Positions 7,231 to 15,143 of a stretch of DNA of 64,000 nt are shown piece after piece. Source of the DNA: a virus; the IMG/VR virus record IMGVR_UViG_3300021425_004041, positions 1 to 64,000 of that record, one strand, 5' to 3'. Numbering within the stretch: the first letter of the stretch is position 1; each line of letters starts with the position of its first letter. The notes beneath the pieces are model-generated. The model saw only the letters and a list, made by a program, of their open reading frames with translations, was not told the DNA's origin and ran no database searches. The position numbers were made by a program, and so were the translations under genes.

Positions 7231-8240
7231 TATAATTCATTGTAAATGTCTAACAGTGTGTTTTTGTTGAAGTTTTCGCTGTCAATTGCATTAATTTCTT
7301 TAGAAACAATTTCATCTACTGTTTCAAACTGGCTAATATCTAGTTCTGTTGATATTTCTTCAATCTGTTTCTGTGGAATAAGCACAATTTCTCTACAATT
7401 GTATTGCGATATATATGTTTCTTTGATAAATTGTGCTTCCTCATATGATATCGGTAGGTCTAGTGTAACCCTAAGATACATATTTGGTTTAATTATGTTT
7501 GCTTGTGGATCTAATAGCTTACTTAGTGTTGTAGTACGATACTTAGGAGCATCAGACCAATTAATATATTCAGGTGCAAGGTTATTTTCACGATCAAATA
7601 TCATCATACCACGTTCATCGTCACCTGCATCTGCATAGTTGTGGGGAAATGCATTACCGATATACTGTATCTTACCTTGTTTTTGACGTTTATGGAAGTG
7701 ACCACTGAACACAAGGTCTTGATTTTTGAAATGCTCAGGACGTAAATCACCATGTTCAGGCATTTTTACCATTGCATTCATATAAAAATGTGGTAATTCA
7801 AAGTGTCCAAACATGTATTTTGATTTACATTGCTCAATAAGTTTCCATTCATCGCCTACTAGCCAAGGTACAAGTGCAACATCGTCAATTTCTGTAAATG
7901 AGTTAACAAATTCTATACCTTCAATGTGCCTAGCAAAGTCAGTAGAACTTACATCACGCTTATCTTTATAGTATAAATCGTGATTACCTGTAAAAATATA
8001 AAAAGTGTCAAATGCTGCACCTAATTTTTCTAAACTACGGAGTGTGGCCTGCATAGTTGTGAGATTTAAACTATTACGATTGTGATGCCAGTCTCCGCAA
8101 AAAATTCCAGTATCGCATTTGTTTTCTTGTGCAGTTTTGATAAACCAGTCGATAAAGTTTTCACAATCGTCATTATGTATTTTACTATTACCTTTTAAAC
8201 CAAAATGTATATCAGTAAATACTGCTGCTTTTTTAAACAT
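7230..8240 (-). CDS. 47: gp47 recombination endonuclease subunit (Mre11/SbcD-like)
   Basis: 336 residues, nearly the length of T4 gp47 (339). The metallophosphoesterase motifs are present: TDIH (D10, H12), CGDWHH (D50), GNHD (N86-H87-D88) and SGHFHKRQ around residue 160. They coordinate two metal ions for exo/endonuclease cleavage. It partners with gp46, encoded directly downstream with a 1-base overlap. It starts 6 bases after the gp55-like gene in the same early operon. Confidence 0.95.
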   Translation of the reverse strand: MFKKAAVFTDIHFGLKGNSKIHNDDCENFIDWFIKTAQENKCDTGIFCGDWHHNRNSLNLTTMQATLRSLEKLGAAFDTFYIFTGNHDLYYKDKRDVSSTDFARHIEGIEFVNSFTEIDDVALVPWLVGDEWKLIEQCKSKYMFGHFELPHFYMNAMVKMPEHGDLRPEHFKNQDLVFSGHFHKRQKQGKIQYIGNAFPHNYADAGDDERGMMIFDRENNLAPEYINWSDAPKYRTTTLSKLLDPQANIIKPNMYLRVTLDLPISYEEAQFIKETYISQYNCREIVLIPQKQIEEISTELDISQFETVDEIVSKEINAIDSENFNKNTLLDIYNEL

Positions 8241-8246
8241 AAAAAT

Positions 8247-9032
8247 TTAGAATGTATTGTTTTCTTGGAATTCTTTTTCTCTCTTTAAAGCTACTTCCCA
8301 TTCGTCATTCGCTTGTCTAGTGTAGCTAGGATTCATATTATTCATTTCCAAAATATCGTCACGGATGTTTTGATTACGTTTTTCTAAATTAATTACCCTA
8401 ACAAAACTGTTAGTAACTGCGGCTGTATAGTATGCGAATGGATTTTGACTTTTAGATTCGTCAAATTGTAAACCGATCTGTGCTAATTGCAGTATTGCTT
8501 GTCCTCTCATTTCATCATTGTAAGTATAACCTCTAACATTACCTCTTGTAGCGTATCTTTCGCAAAGTTTCAACCACATTAAAGCAAGTTTATCAGTAGC
8601 TGTACCGTGTGACATAGAAAAACACCCACTATCTAGATCACCAATCCAATGACTTTTTCCAACACAAATTAATTCATTGTTGTCATTAAATTTCCAGTGT
8701 TGGAATGGTGGAAAATTTAGTTTTATTTTGGTGTCTGCAATAGATTTTGGATTTTTTTTCCTGCCAGGTTCGTCTGGAATATGGTCATACGTCATTAATC
8801 GAAATACTATATTTTGTATTTGTAAATTTGACGGATCGCTAATTGTTATGCCTTTTCGTTTAATTAGATTTTTTTTTGATTCTAATATTAAATCGTCATT
8901 TATTTCTGATAATGAGTAGATTATAGAATCAAACTCGTTATAAATTATATTAGTAAAACTGCAAAATGTAGTTTTACTTTTATGAATTTCGCTTAAAATA
9001 TCTCGATTATTTAGATAATTTTGTTTTTTCAT
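8247..9032 (-). CDS. 55: gp55-like late-transcription sigma factor
   Basis: 261 residues. The C-terminal half has the gp55/sigma region 2 pattern: RGNVRGYTYNDEMRGQAI, then FDESKSQNPFAYYTAAVTN and a FVRVINLEKRNQ helix, corresponding to core binding and -10 recognition in T4 gp55. T4 gp55 is 185 residues. Here about 110 extra N-terminal residues include a segment (about 105-140) with PPFQHWKFNDNNEL and a Cys-containing turn, which I do not recognise. The ATG at 9032 follows GGAG. It would direct host RNA polymerase to the TATAAATA-type sites seen in this window. First gene of its operon, behind a strong sigma70 promoter. Confidence 0.85.
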   Translation of the reverse strand: MKKQNYLNNRDILSEIHKSKTTFCSFTNIIYNEFDSIIYSLSEINDDLILESKKNLIKRKGITISDPSNLQIQNIVFRLMTYDHIPDEPGRKKNPKSIADTKIKLNFPPFQHWKFNDNNELICVGKSHWIGDLDSGCFSMSHGTATDKLALMWLKLCERYATRGNVRGYTYNDEMRGQAILQLAQIGLQFDESKSQNPFAYYTAAVTNSFVRVINLEKRNQNIRDDILEMNNMNPSYTRQANDEWEVALKREKEFQENNTF

Positions 9033-9054
9033 TTATTCTCCAAATGTTTATACA

Positions 9055-9083
9055 ATTATAATATACATGGTTTAAAAAGTCAA
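9055..9083 (-). promoter_or_regulatory. Near-consensus sigma70 promoter for the gp55-47-46 operon
   Basis: On the minus strand: -35 TTGACT (9083-9078), a 17-nt spacer, -10 TATAAT (9060-9055). This is one base from the perfect consensus with ideal spacing. The predicted start is about 10-15 nt upstream of the GGAG ribosome site of the sigma gene. It fits early transcription by unmodified host polymerase. Confidence 0.8.
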
Positions 9084-9089
9084 TAAATA
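9082..9089 (+). promoter_or_regulatory. Putative T4-type late promoter for the baseplate operon
   Basis: AATAAATA, one mismatch from TATAAATA, 18 nt before the ATG at 9107 with a GGATG ribosome site between. It overlaps by two bases the -35 element of the divergent sigma70 promoter, so early leftward and late rightward initiation would exclude each other. Confidence 0.6.
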
Positions 9090-9106
9090 CTTTAAAAGGA
9101 TGTACT

Positions 9107-10000
9107 ATGGCTATCACTAACAGAATTCCAACGCCTTCAGAGGCAATACAATCAGCTTCAAAAGCTACAAATGCTGCAGGTGCAAATCCAGTTTCTTCTG
9201 TAGAAGCTTCATTAGGAAGCGGAGATTTTAATCTAGGTGCTACTTTACAAAATGCAAAAAACTCAATTACAAGTAGTATTTCTGCATCTGCGGCAAACTT
9301 TTCAGCAAGTATTAGGAAAACATTGGGATTACCAGCAGGTGGAGAACCCCAAAAACCAGCCGAAGGTAATGAAGCAACATGGGCAGATAAAGCCTCTGTC
9401 GATGTTGATTGGAGAGTAAGACTGTCAATTGCACCAGGATATAAACGTCTTTTTACAAATCCTTTGCAAAAGTCAGATGATAATTTAATTTTTCCATTAA
9501 CACCTACTATAATGATTAATCATTCAGCATCTTATACACCTATTAAACCCATACATAGTAATTATCCTTTTTATGCATATCAAAATTCTGCATTAGAAAA
9601 TATAACTATTACAGGCGAGTTTCCGGTTGAAAATGAAGAAGATGGAAAATATTGGATAGCTGCAACGCATTATCTTCGGGCAGTATCTAAAATGGCATAT
9701 GGAAATACAGAAAATGTTGGTTCACCTCCGCCTGTTATTAAGTTAAATGGATATGGTGATTATGTTTTTAAAGATGTTCCGGTAGTTGTAACAAATTTTA
9801 ACTATGAATTAGCTAATGACATCGACTATATTAGGGTAGAAGGAATACAAGGCGGAAAAGAAGGAACATATGTTCCGACAAGAAGTACAATATCTGTAAC
9901 TTTAATTCCAATGTATAGTCGACGGCAAGTGAAAAAGTTTAGTTTACAAGCATTTGTTGCAGGTCGATATGTATCAGGTCCTATGAAAGGAATGTTATAA
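9107..10000 (+). CDS. Baseplate-tail tube junction protein (gp48/gp54-like)
   Basis: 297 residues. The first ~95 are Ala/Ser-rich and probably flexible. The rest is a beta-rich domain: WRVRLSIAPG, FPLTPTIMINHSASY, a YPFYAYQNS-ITITGEF segment, HYLRAVSKM, PPPVIKLNGYGDYVF and a PTRSTISVTLIPMYSR end. These match the pattern of marine T4-like proteins assigned to gp48/gp54, which cap the baseplate and start tail-tube polymerisation. I cannot decide between gp48 and gp54. First gene after the late promoter; its stop overlaps the next ATG (TAATG). Confidence 0.7.
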   Translation: MAITNRIPTPSEAIQSASKATNAAGANPVSSVEASLGSGDFNLGATLQNAKNSITSSISASAANFSASIRKTLGLPAGGEPQKPAEGNEATWADKASVDVDWRVRLSIAPGYKRLFTNPLQKSDDNLIFPLTPTIMINHSASYTPIKPIHSNYPFYAYQNSALENITITGEFPVENEEDGKYWIAATHYLRAVSKMAYGNTENVGSPPPVIKLNGYGDYVFKDVPVVVTNFNYELANDIDYIRVEGIQGGKEGTYVPTRSTISVTLIPMYSRRQVKKFSLQAFVAGRYVSGPMKGML

Positions 10001-10290
10001 TGAATAGGAATTCTCCTTGGGCTAAGACAGAATTAGTTGATGATTGGTATTTAGATATTTTATCCATACGTTCTGTGCCAGCAGAAGATGATGATGTTTT
10101 GTATACGATTCCAAATCATTACATTCATCGTCCTGATTTGCTTGCTTACGATTTATACGGAGATAAAAATTTATGGTGGGTATTTGCACAAAGAAACATG
10201 GATATTATACAAGATCCTGTATACGATATTGAACCTGGTGTTAAAATTAGGTTACCTAAAGGTTCTAACTTAAAAAAATTTTTAGGATAA
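10000..10290 (+). CDS. 53: gp53-like baseplate wedge protein
   Basis: A 96-residue protein with the conserved core NHYIHRPDLLAYDLYG, then LWWVFAQRN, IQDPVYDIEPG and a short IRLPKG tail that resembles a LysM-like end. This is the signature of T4 gp53 wedge proteins, although T4 gp53 is about 196 residues, so this is a short form. gp53 joins wedges during baseplate closure. It overlaps the upstream stop and lies before the hub genes, as gene 53 precedes gene 5 in T4. Confidence 0.75.
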   Translation: MNRNSPWAKTELVDDWYLDILSIRSVPAEDDDVLYTIPNHYIHRPDLLAYDLYGDKNLWWVFAQRNMDIIQDPVYDIEPGVKIRLPKGSNLKKFLG

Positions 10291-10293
10291 ATT

Positions 10294-12618
10294 ATGCCAA
10301 AAGGTACAACGCAAGTAACAGTTTCAAAAAATGCAGACCCAGGTGCAGATAACCCAGATTCTAATGATAACAGGGCAAAAAATGATTTAAATTCTGCCGA
10401 ACTATCAGCTGAAGATATTGAATTCCCATTTGCAAATGAATTAGATGATTATGTAAGTTATAATTACGTTTTTACATTGAGTTGTTTAACAAAGAATGAG
10501 TGTGCTGCTCCTGATGACACATATCGCAAAACTGATCCTAAGATTGTAATTTTACGTTCTGGAGGAGGTGTAGACGGCGTTGCTACTGAACCTGAACAAT
10601 CCTTAGGCTCAGTAGAATATTTTATTGATAATGTAGAAGTCCAAAGCTTAATTACTCCTAATAAAAAAACAAAACAAACAAATGCTACAAGTATAACATT
10701 TGATGTAATTGAACCATATAGCATGGGTCTTTTTTTACAAGAACTTAAAGTAGCAGCATTAACAGCTGGATATACAAATTACATTGAATCACCTTTTCTT
10801 TTAACAGTAGAATTTAAAGGATGGGATGATGATGGAAATTATTTAGAAAAAAAACATTTGCGTAGAATGTGGCCTATGAAATTAGTTTCAGTGAATTTTG
10901 CAGTTAATGAAGGAGGAAGCACTTATAATGTTGAAGCTATACCTTGGGGAGAACAAGCAACACTTGATCAAGTTCAAAGTTTAAAAACCGATATAAAACT
11001 TATAGGAAAAACAGTAAAAGAATTGTTGCAAACAGGACTTTACAGTTTATCTACGATATTGAATTCTAGAGAACAAGAAAAAAGGCGTGCAAAAGAAATT
11101 AAAACACCTGACGAATATGTAATTTTGTTTCCGACAAATCCTAAAGATAAAATTTTTACTAAAAATGATTTAGCTAGTAATGCAGGAGCAGATAGTGTCA
11201 TCAGTTTGCGTACTGACTTAGCAGTTTCTAAACTAGATTTATACAAACAATCTATAAACAGTTTTAATAATTCTCCTAGTTGGTTTGATTCAGAATTAGA
11301 TGATATTGAAAAAACGATTTTAGGAGTTATGGTTAGAAGAAGTTATTTAGGCGAAATAGCAAGAAATTTCGCGGATAACAAAAATAATAATAACGATATA
11401 GGAAGAGCAAAGCTTGTAGATGATTTGCTAGACGGTACAAAAAAACCATTTGGTAGACCAAGATTTGTAGAATTAGATGACAAAGATGGCATATTTGAAA
11501 GAGGGCAATTACAAATAAGCGATAATTTAACAACATTAACATTTAAAGCTGGAACAACAATACAAGATGTTATTGAAGAAGTAATTTTACTAAGTGAATA
11601 TGGGACTAGGATAGGGAGCGCAACTCCTGATGCTAATGGTATGATACCATGGTTTAGGATAGATACTGAGGTTTATGATTTAGATGATCCTGTAGTTGAA
11701 ACACAAACAGGTAGACCCCCTAGGATTTATGTTTTTCGAGTCGTTACTTTTTTAACTCATTTGAGTAGATATGCATCAGTAACTCAAACGAGTTCTACAA
11801 ATACGTTAAAAAAACAGTGTGTAAAAGAGTACAATTACATTTATACTGGTAAAAATGATGCAATTATTGATTTTGATATAACATACAATAGGGCTTTTCA
11901 TCAAGCTAGTACGCCTTTTGGAGGAAGAAACAAAGGAACTGTTTTAGATGCGAATGCTAGTAGGAGAGCTGGATCTGAAAATATTCCTAAAGCATTGCCT
12001 TCTTCAGGTGAAAAAACAAAGTCTAAGTCAGGATATACATCTAATGAAGAAAGTTTTAAACCTGGAACAGGATCGGAAGGTGGAGGACAGTATGATAAAA
12101 TTGCAAATGTTGTTGCAAGAGATTTTAATGATGCAATATTAAATAGTACAACTGATTTAATGAGTACAAGTTTGGTTATTTGGGGGGATCCGTATTACAT
12201 AATTGATAGTGGTTTTGGAAATTATTTTGCTATACCGCATAAAAAGTATATAAATTTGAATAAAGACGGGTCTATGAATTATCAAGATAGTGAGGTTCAT
12301 GTTATTATAAATTTTAGAACCCCTTTTGATTATCCCCATGCAAAAAATGGTACAGATTGGGATACGGAAGGATTTATGGATTTTTATGCAGACGGTTCGT
12401 ATAGTCCGTCTGCATTTAGTGGAATTTATCAAGTTACTGGAGTAACAAATAATTTTGCTGAAGGAAAGTTTACTCAAAAATTAGCTATGATAAGAATTAG
12501 GAATCAAGAAGGTGTTGATACAAATAATAAAGCAGATCCAAAGAAAGGTGTTGCTAGGACAGTAATATCGAATGAAGATTTAAATCGTGCTGCAGGCAAT
12601 GCAGGTGGAGGAGCATAG
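10294..12618 (+). CDS. Large baseplate hub-like structural protein
   Basis: 774 residues. It has an acidic Asp/Asn-rich N-terminus (to about 45), then a beta-rich domain with IEPYSMGLFLQEL and FLLTVEFKGWDDDG, a long variable middle, and a C-terminus where a GIYQVTGVTNNFAEGKFTQ segment leads into a KLAMIRIRNQ strand. It sits between gp53 and the gp5 spike. No T4 gp27 gene is otherwise visible, so I infer a gp27-type hub or a hub-associated protein. Marine phages have a similar gene beside gp5, sometimes called VrlC-like. ATG at 10294 after AGGAT. Sequence alone does not prove the hub role. Confidence 0.55.
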   Translation: MPKGTTQVTVSKNADPGADNPDSNDNRAKNDLNSAELSAEDIEFPFANELDDYVSYNYVFTLSCLTKNECAAPDDTYRKTDPKIVILRSGGGVDGVATEPEQSLGSVEYFIDNVEVQSLITPNKKTKQTNATSITFDVIEPYSMGLFLQELKVAALTAGYTNYIESPFLLTVEFKGWDDDGNYLEKKHLRRMWPMKLVSVNFAVNEGGSTYNVEAIPWGEQATLDQVQSLKTDIKLIGKTVKELLQTGLYSLSTILNSREQEKRRAKEIKTPDEYVILFPTNPKDKIFTKNDLASNAGADSVISLRTDLAVSKLDLYKQSINSFNNSPSWFDSELDDIEKTILGVMVRRSYLGEIARNFADNKNNNNDIGRAKLVDDLLDGTKKPFGRPRFVELDDKDGIFERGQLQISDNLTTLTFKAGTTIQDVIEEVILLSEYGTRIGSATPDANGMIPWFRIDTEVYDLDDPVVETQTGRPPRIYVFRVVTFLTHLSRYASVTQTSSTNTLKKQCVKEYNYIYTGKNDAIIDFDITYNRAFHQASTPFGGRNKGTVLDANASRRAGSENIPKALPSSGEKTKSKSGYTSNEESFKPGTGSEGGGQYDKIANVVARDFNDAILNSTTDLMSTSLVIWGDPYYIIDSGFGNYFAIPHKKYINLNKDGSMNYQDSEVHVIINFRTPFDYPHAKNGTDWDTEGFMDFYADGSYSPSAFSGIYQVTGVTNNFAEGKFTQKLAMIRIRNQEGVDTNNKADPKKGVARTVISNEDLNRAAGNAGGGA

Positions 12619-14639
12619 TGGCATCTACAACCCCTAGAGGACAATTTTCGAGAGGAGCGAAGCCTGTATGGATGAAGGGAGTCGGACCTTATTTGGGCAG
12701 GGTGGCTAATCATTTAGATACAGAGTATATGGGGACTATTGAAGTCGAAATTTTAAAAACTACCGAATCAGGTAGTCCTACTGAATCTAGTGGATATTAC
12801 ATTCCATGTACATATGTAAGTCCTTTTTTAGGTCAAACTCCAAGGAAAGGTGTACAAGAAACAGACAAATTTGATTATACACAAAAAAGTTATGGATTTT
12901 GGGCTGTTCCTCCTGACGTAGATACTAAAGTTTTGGTATTAATGGCTGAAAATAATTTTGGTTTTGGGTTTTGGATAGGATGTGTTCAAGATAAATTCAT
13001 GAATTTTATGATGCCTGGTAATGCATCAACTTCTTATAGTAGTCAACCGGGTGGAGGAAAAGGTGGAGGAGGTGGAAAGTATGCAAATAAGATTGTACCA
13101 GTAGGTGAATATAATAAAGTTATAACAAAAGGTACAGGCAATGATCCTACACAATATTATAAACCAGTTGATACACGGCATGCAGACATTTTAGAAAAAC
13201 AAGGTTTAACTAAATGGTCAGAAAGTATAGTTGATCAAACTAGGGGAACAACTACTTCGAGCGCAAGGCGTGAAGTTCCTAGTATGGTAGTTGGAATAAG
13301 TAGTCCAGGTCATCCTGACAGGAAAGGACCTAAAGTACAGTATGGAGAAAAGTTTGGACAAACAAATGTACCGTTTAGTAGATTAGGTGGCACAAGTTTT
13401 GTAATGGATGACGGAGATGAAAAAATTCTTCGTAAAAAACCTGCAAACACCGATCCTCCAGAATATGCTTATGTAGAAAAAAAACAATTTGATGGAGATG
13501 TAACATTACCTCATAATGAATTAACAAGATGGCGCACTCGCACAGGACATCAGATTGTAATGCACAATACTGAAGATTTAATTTATATTATTAATGCTCA
13601 AGGTAATGCTTGGATAGAATTAACAAGTAATGGAAAAATTGATATTTACACAGATGACAGTGTAAGTATTCATTCAGAAACTGATTTTAATTTAAAAGCA
13701 AATAGAGATATTAACTTAGAAGCCTCAGGTAATGTTAATATTAAAGCTAGAGAACAAATGCGTATAGAGTCTGGTAATGCTACGCATTGGAAAGTAGGAA
13801 CAGCAGAAGTTAAAAAAGATCCTGCATTAAGGCCAGAATTAGGCATTAAAAATGAAGACGGTACATGGAAATGGAATAGTTTTGAGGATTTACCAACAGT
13901 AGAACAACCCGGTGACAATTTGTATATAGATGTAAGTAGAGATGTTTATTGGAAGGTAGGTACCCATCCTAAATTAGGAGATTTTAAATTAGAAGTATCT
14001 CAAGACGGACATGCAACATTTGATAGAGATTTCTTTTTGCTTGCAAAAGAAAATATCCATCAGCATTCTAATCAAGCAACATTCCATCTTGCCGATACCA
14101 CTTTTGATCAAAAAGCAGGTGATAAGTTTTTTCAAGAATCTGCATCAGATATGAATTTAAAATCTGGAGCAAATATGAAAATTTTAGCTAGCTCAAATGC
14201 AGTTGTCAAAGCATCAAATAATTTTATAACTGCAAGTGCAGCTAATCATATTAAAGCAGGAGGCACAAATTATGTTACAGCAGGAGGAACTAATGAATAT
14301 AATGCACCTGTTAATAATATGAGCCAAATCCAAAATTTCGGAAGCGGATCTGCTACAGGGTCTGACGGAGCATCTGCGGATTCAGCTACAGATGCGCAAG
14401 ATGCGTTATTACCAGAATGTGCTCATCATGCTTATATACCAATTAGAATACCTATGCATGAGCCATATTTAAGTCATGAAAATTTAAAGCCGCAAGTTTT
14501 TTATCCAGACAAAACAGATAGTACAAATTCTATAAATGATGCATGCGAATTTGCAATAAAATATGAACAAGAAGAAATTAAAACACCTTTAATATTTAAA
14601 GGTGGTGCTCAAGAGGACACATTTAGGAAAGGTAGGTAA
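12618..14639 (+). CDS. 5: gp5-like baseplate hub spike protein
   Basis: 673 residues from a GTG that shares a base with the upstream TAG, with GGTGGAGGAG just before it. The N-terminal ~150 residues are OB-fold-like (YLGRVANHLDTEYMGTIEVEI, GFWAVPPDVDTKVLVL). A Gly-rich linker follows. Residues ~330-480 and ~500-600 have repeated strands (NLKANRDINLEASGNVNIKA) typical of the VgrG/gp5 triple beta-helix needle. The C-terminus has IPMHEPYLSHENL, shared with cyanophage gp5. I see no T4-lysozyme-like catalytic domain between OB-fold and needle, so peptidoglycan cleavage may be absent or supplied elsewhere. Confidence 0.8.
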   Translation: MASTTPRGQFSRGAKPVWMKGVGPYLGRVANHLDTEYMGTIEVEILKTTESGSPTESSGYYIPCTYVSPFLGQTPRKGVQETDKFDYTQKSYGFWAVPPDVDTKVLVLMAENNFGFGFWIGCVQDKFMNFMMPGNASTSYSSQPGGGKGGGGGKYANKIVPVGEYNKVITKGTGNDPTQYYKPVDTRHADILEKQGLTKWSESIVDQTRGTTTSSARREVPSMVVGISSPGHPDRKGPKVQYGEKFGQTNVPFSRLGGTSFVMDDGDEKILRKKPANTDPPEYAYVEKKQFDGDVTLPHNELTRWRTRTGHQIVMHNTEDLIYIINAQGNAWIELTSNGKIDIYTDDSVSIHSETDFNLKANRDINLEASGNVNIKAREQMRIESGNATHWKVGTAEVKKDPALRPELGIKNEDGTWKWNSFEDLPTVEQPGDNLYIDVSRDVYWKVGTHPKLGDFKLEVSQDGHATFDRDFFLLAKENIHQHSNQATFHLADTTFDQKAGDKFFQESASDMNLKSGANMKILASSNAVVKASNNFITASAANHIKAGGTNYVTAGGTNEYNAPVNNMSQIQNFGSGSATGSDGASADSATDAQDALLPECAHHAYIPIRIPMHEPYLSHENLKPQVFYPDKTDSTNSINDACEFAIKYEQEEIKTPLIFKGGAQEDTFRKGR

Positions 14640-15088
14640 TGTTTAAAGATAGGTCTATTTATCAAGAAGTTAATGTAAAAAGTAAAAATAGTACAAAAAA
14701 TTTTACTTCTGGAACAAAAATTTACAGAGGTATAAGCACAGCTAATCCTGAAAACACAAATATCGTATTATACGATATAGCATTAATTAAGCAAGATATA
14801 ATTAATCATTTTCATATAAGACAAGGCGAATGCTTGAGTGATTTACAATTTGGAACAATAGTGTGGGATGTTTTATTTGAACCTGTTACTCCAACATTGC
14901 GTAATTTAATAATTGAAAATGTAAATGATATAATTAATAGCGATCCTAGAGTTTCGGTAAGTTCAGTTGTAATAGATGAGTATGAATCCGGCATACAAAT
15001 CGAGTGTAATTTAGTGTACTTGCCTTACAATATTCAAGAAAGTATGCAACTAAATTTTGACAGAAATATAGGTTTTTTAGCGAATTAA
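14639..15088 (+). CDS. 25: gp25-like baseplate wedge protein
   Basis: 149 residues with the gpW/gp25 fold pattern: DIALIKQDIINHFHIRQGEC, FGTIVWDVLFEP, LRNLIIENVNDIINSDPRV and a final IECNLVYLPYN-ESMQLNFDR strand pair. T4 gp25 (132 residues) is the sheath-initiating wedge subunit, conserved in all contractile tails. The ATG overlaps the gp5 stop (TAATG). Confidence 0.88.
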   Translation: MFKDRSIYQEVNVKSKNSTKNFTSGTKIYRGISTANPENTNIVLYDIALIKQDIINHFHIRQGECLSDLQFGTIVWDVLFEPVTPTLRNLIIENVNDIINSDPRVSVSSVVIDEYESGIQIECNLVYLPYNIQESMQLNFDRNIGFLAN

Positions 15089-15106
15089 AAGGGTATTTTA
15101 AGTTGA

Positions 15107-15114
15107 AATAAATA
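15107..15114 (+). promoter_or_regulatory. Putative T4-type late promoter before gp6
   Basis: AATAAATA, 30 nt before the gp6 ATG at 15144, in the only intergenic gap (55 nt) of this part of the operon. A GGAAT ribosome site follows. One mismatch from the late consensus. Confidence 0.5.
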
Positions 15115-15143
15115 TTAGATATAAGATATATAAGGAATAGTTT

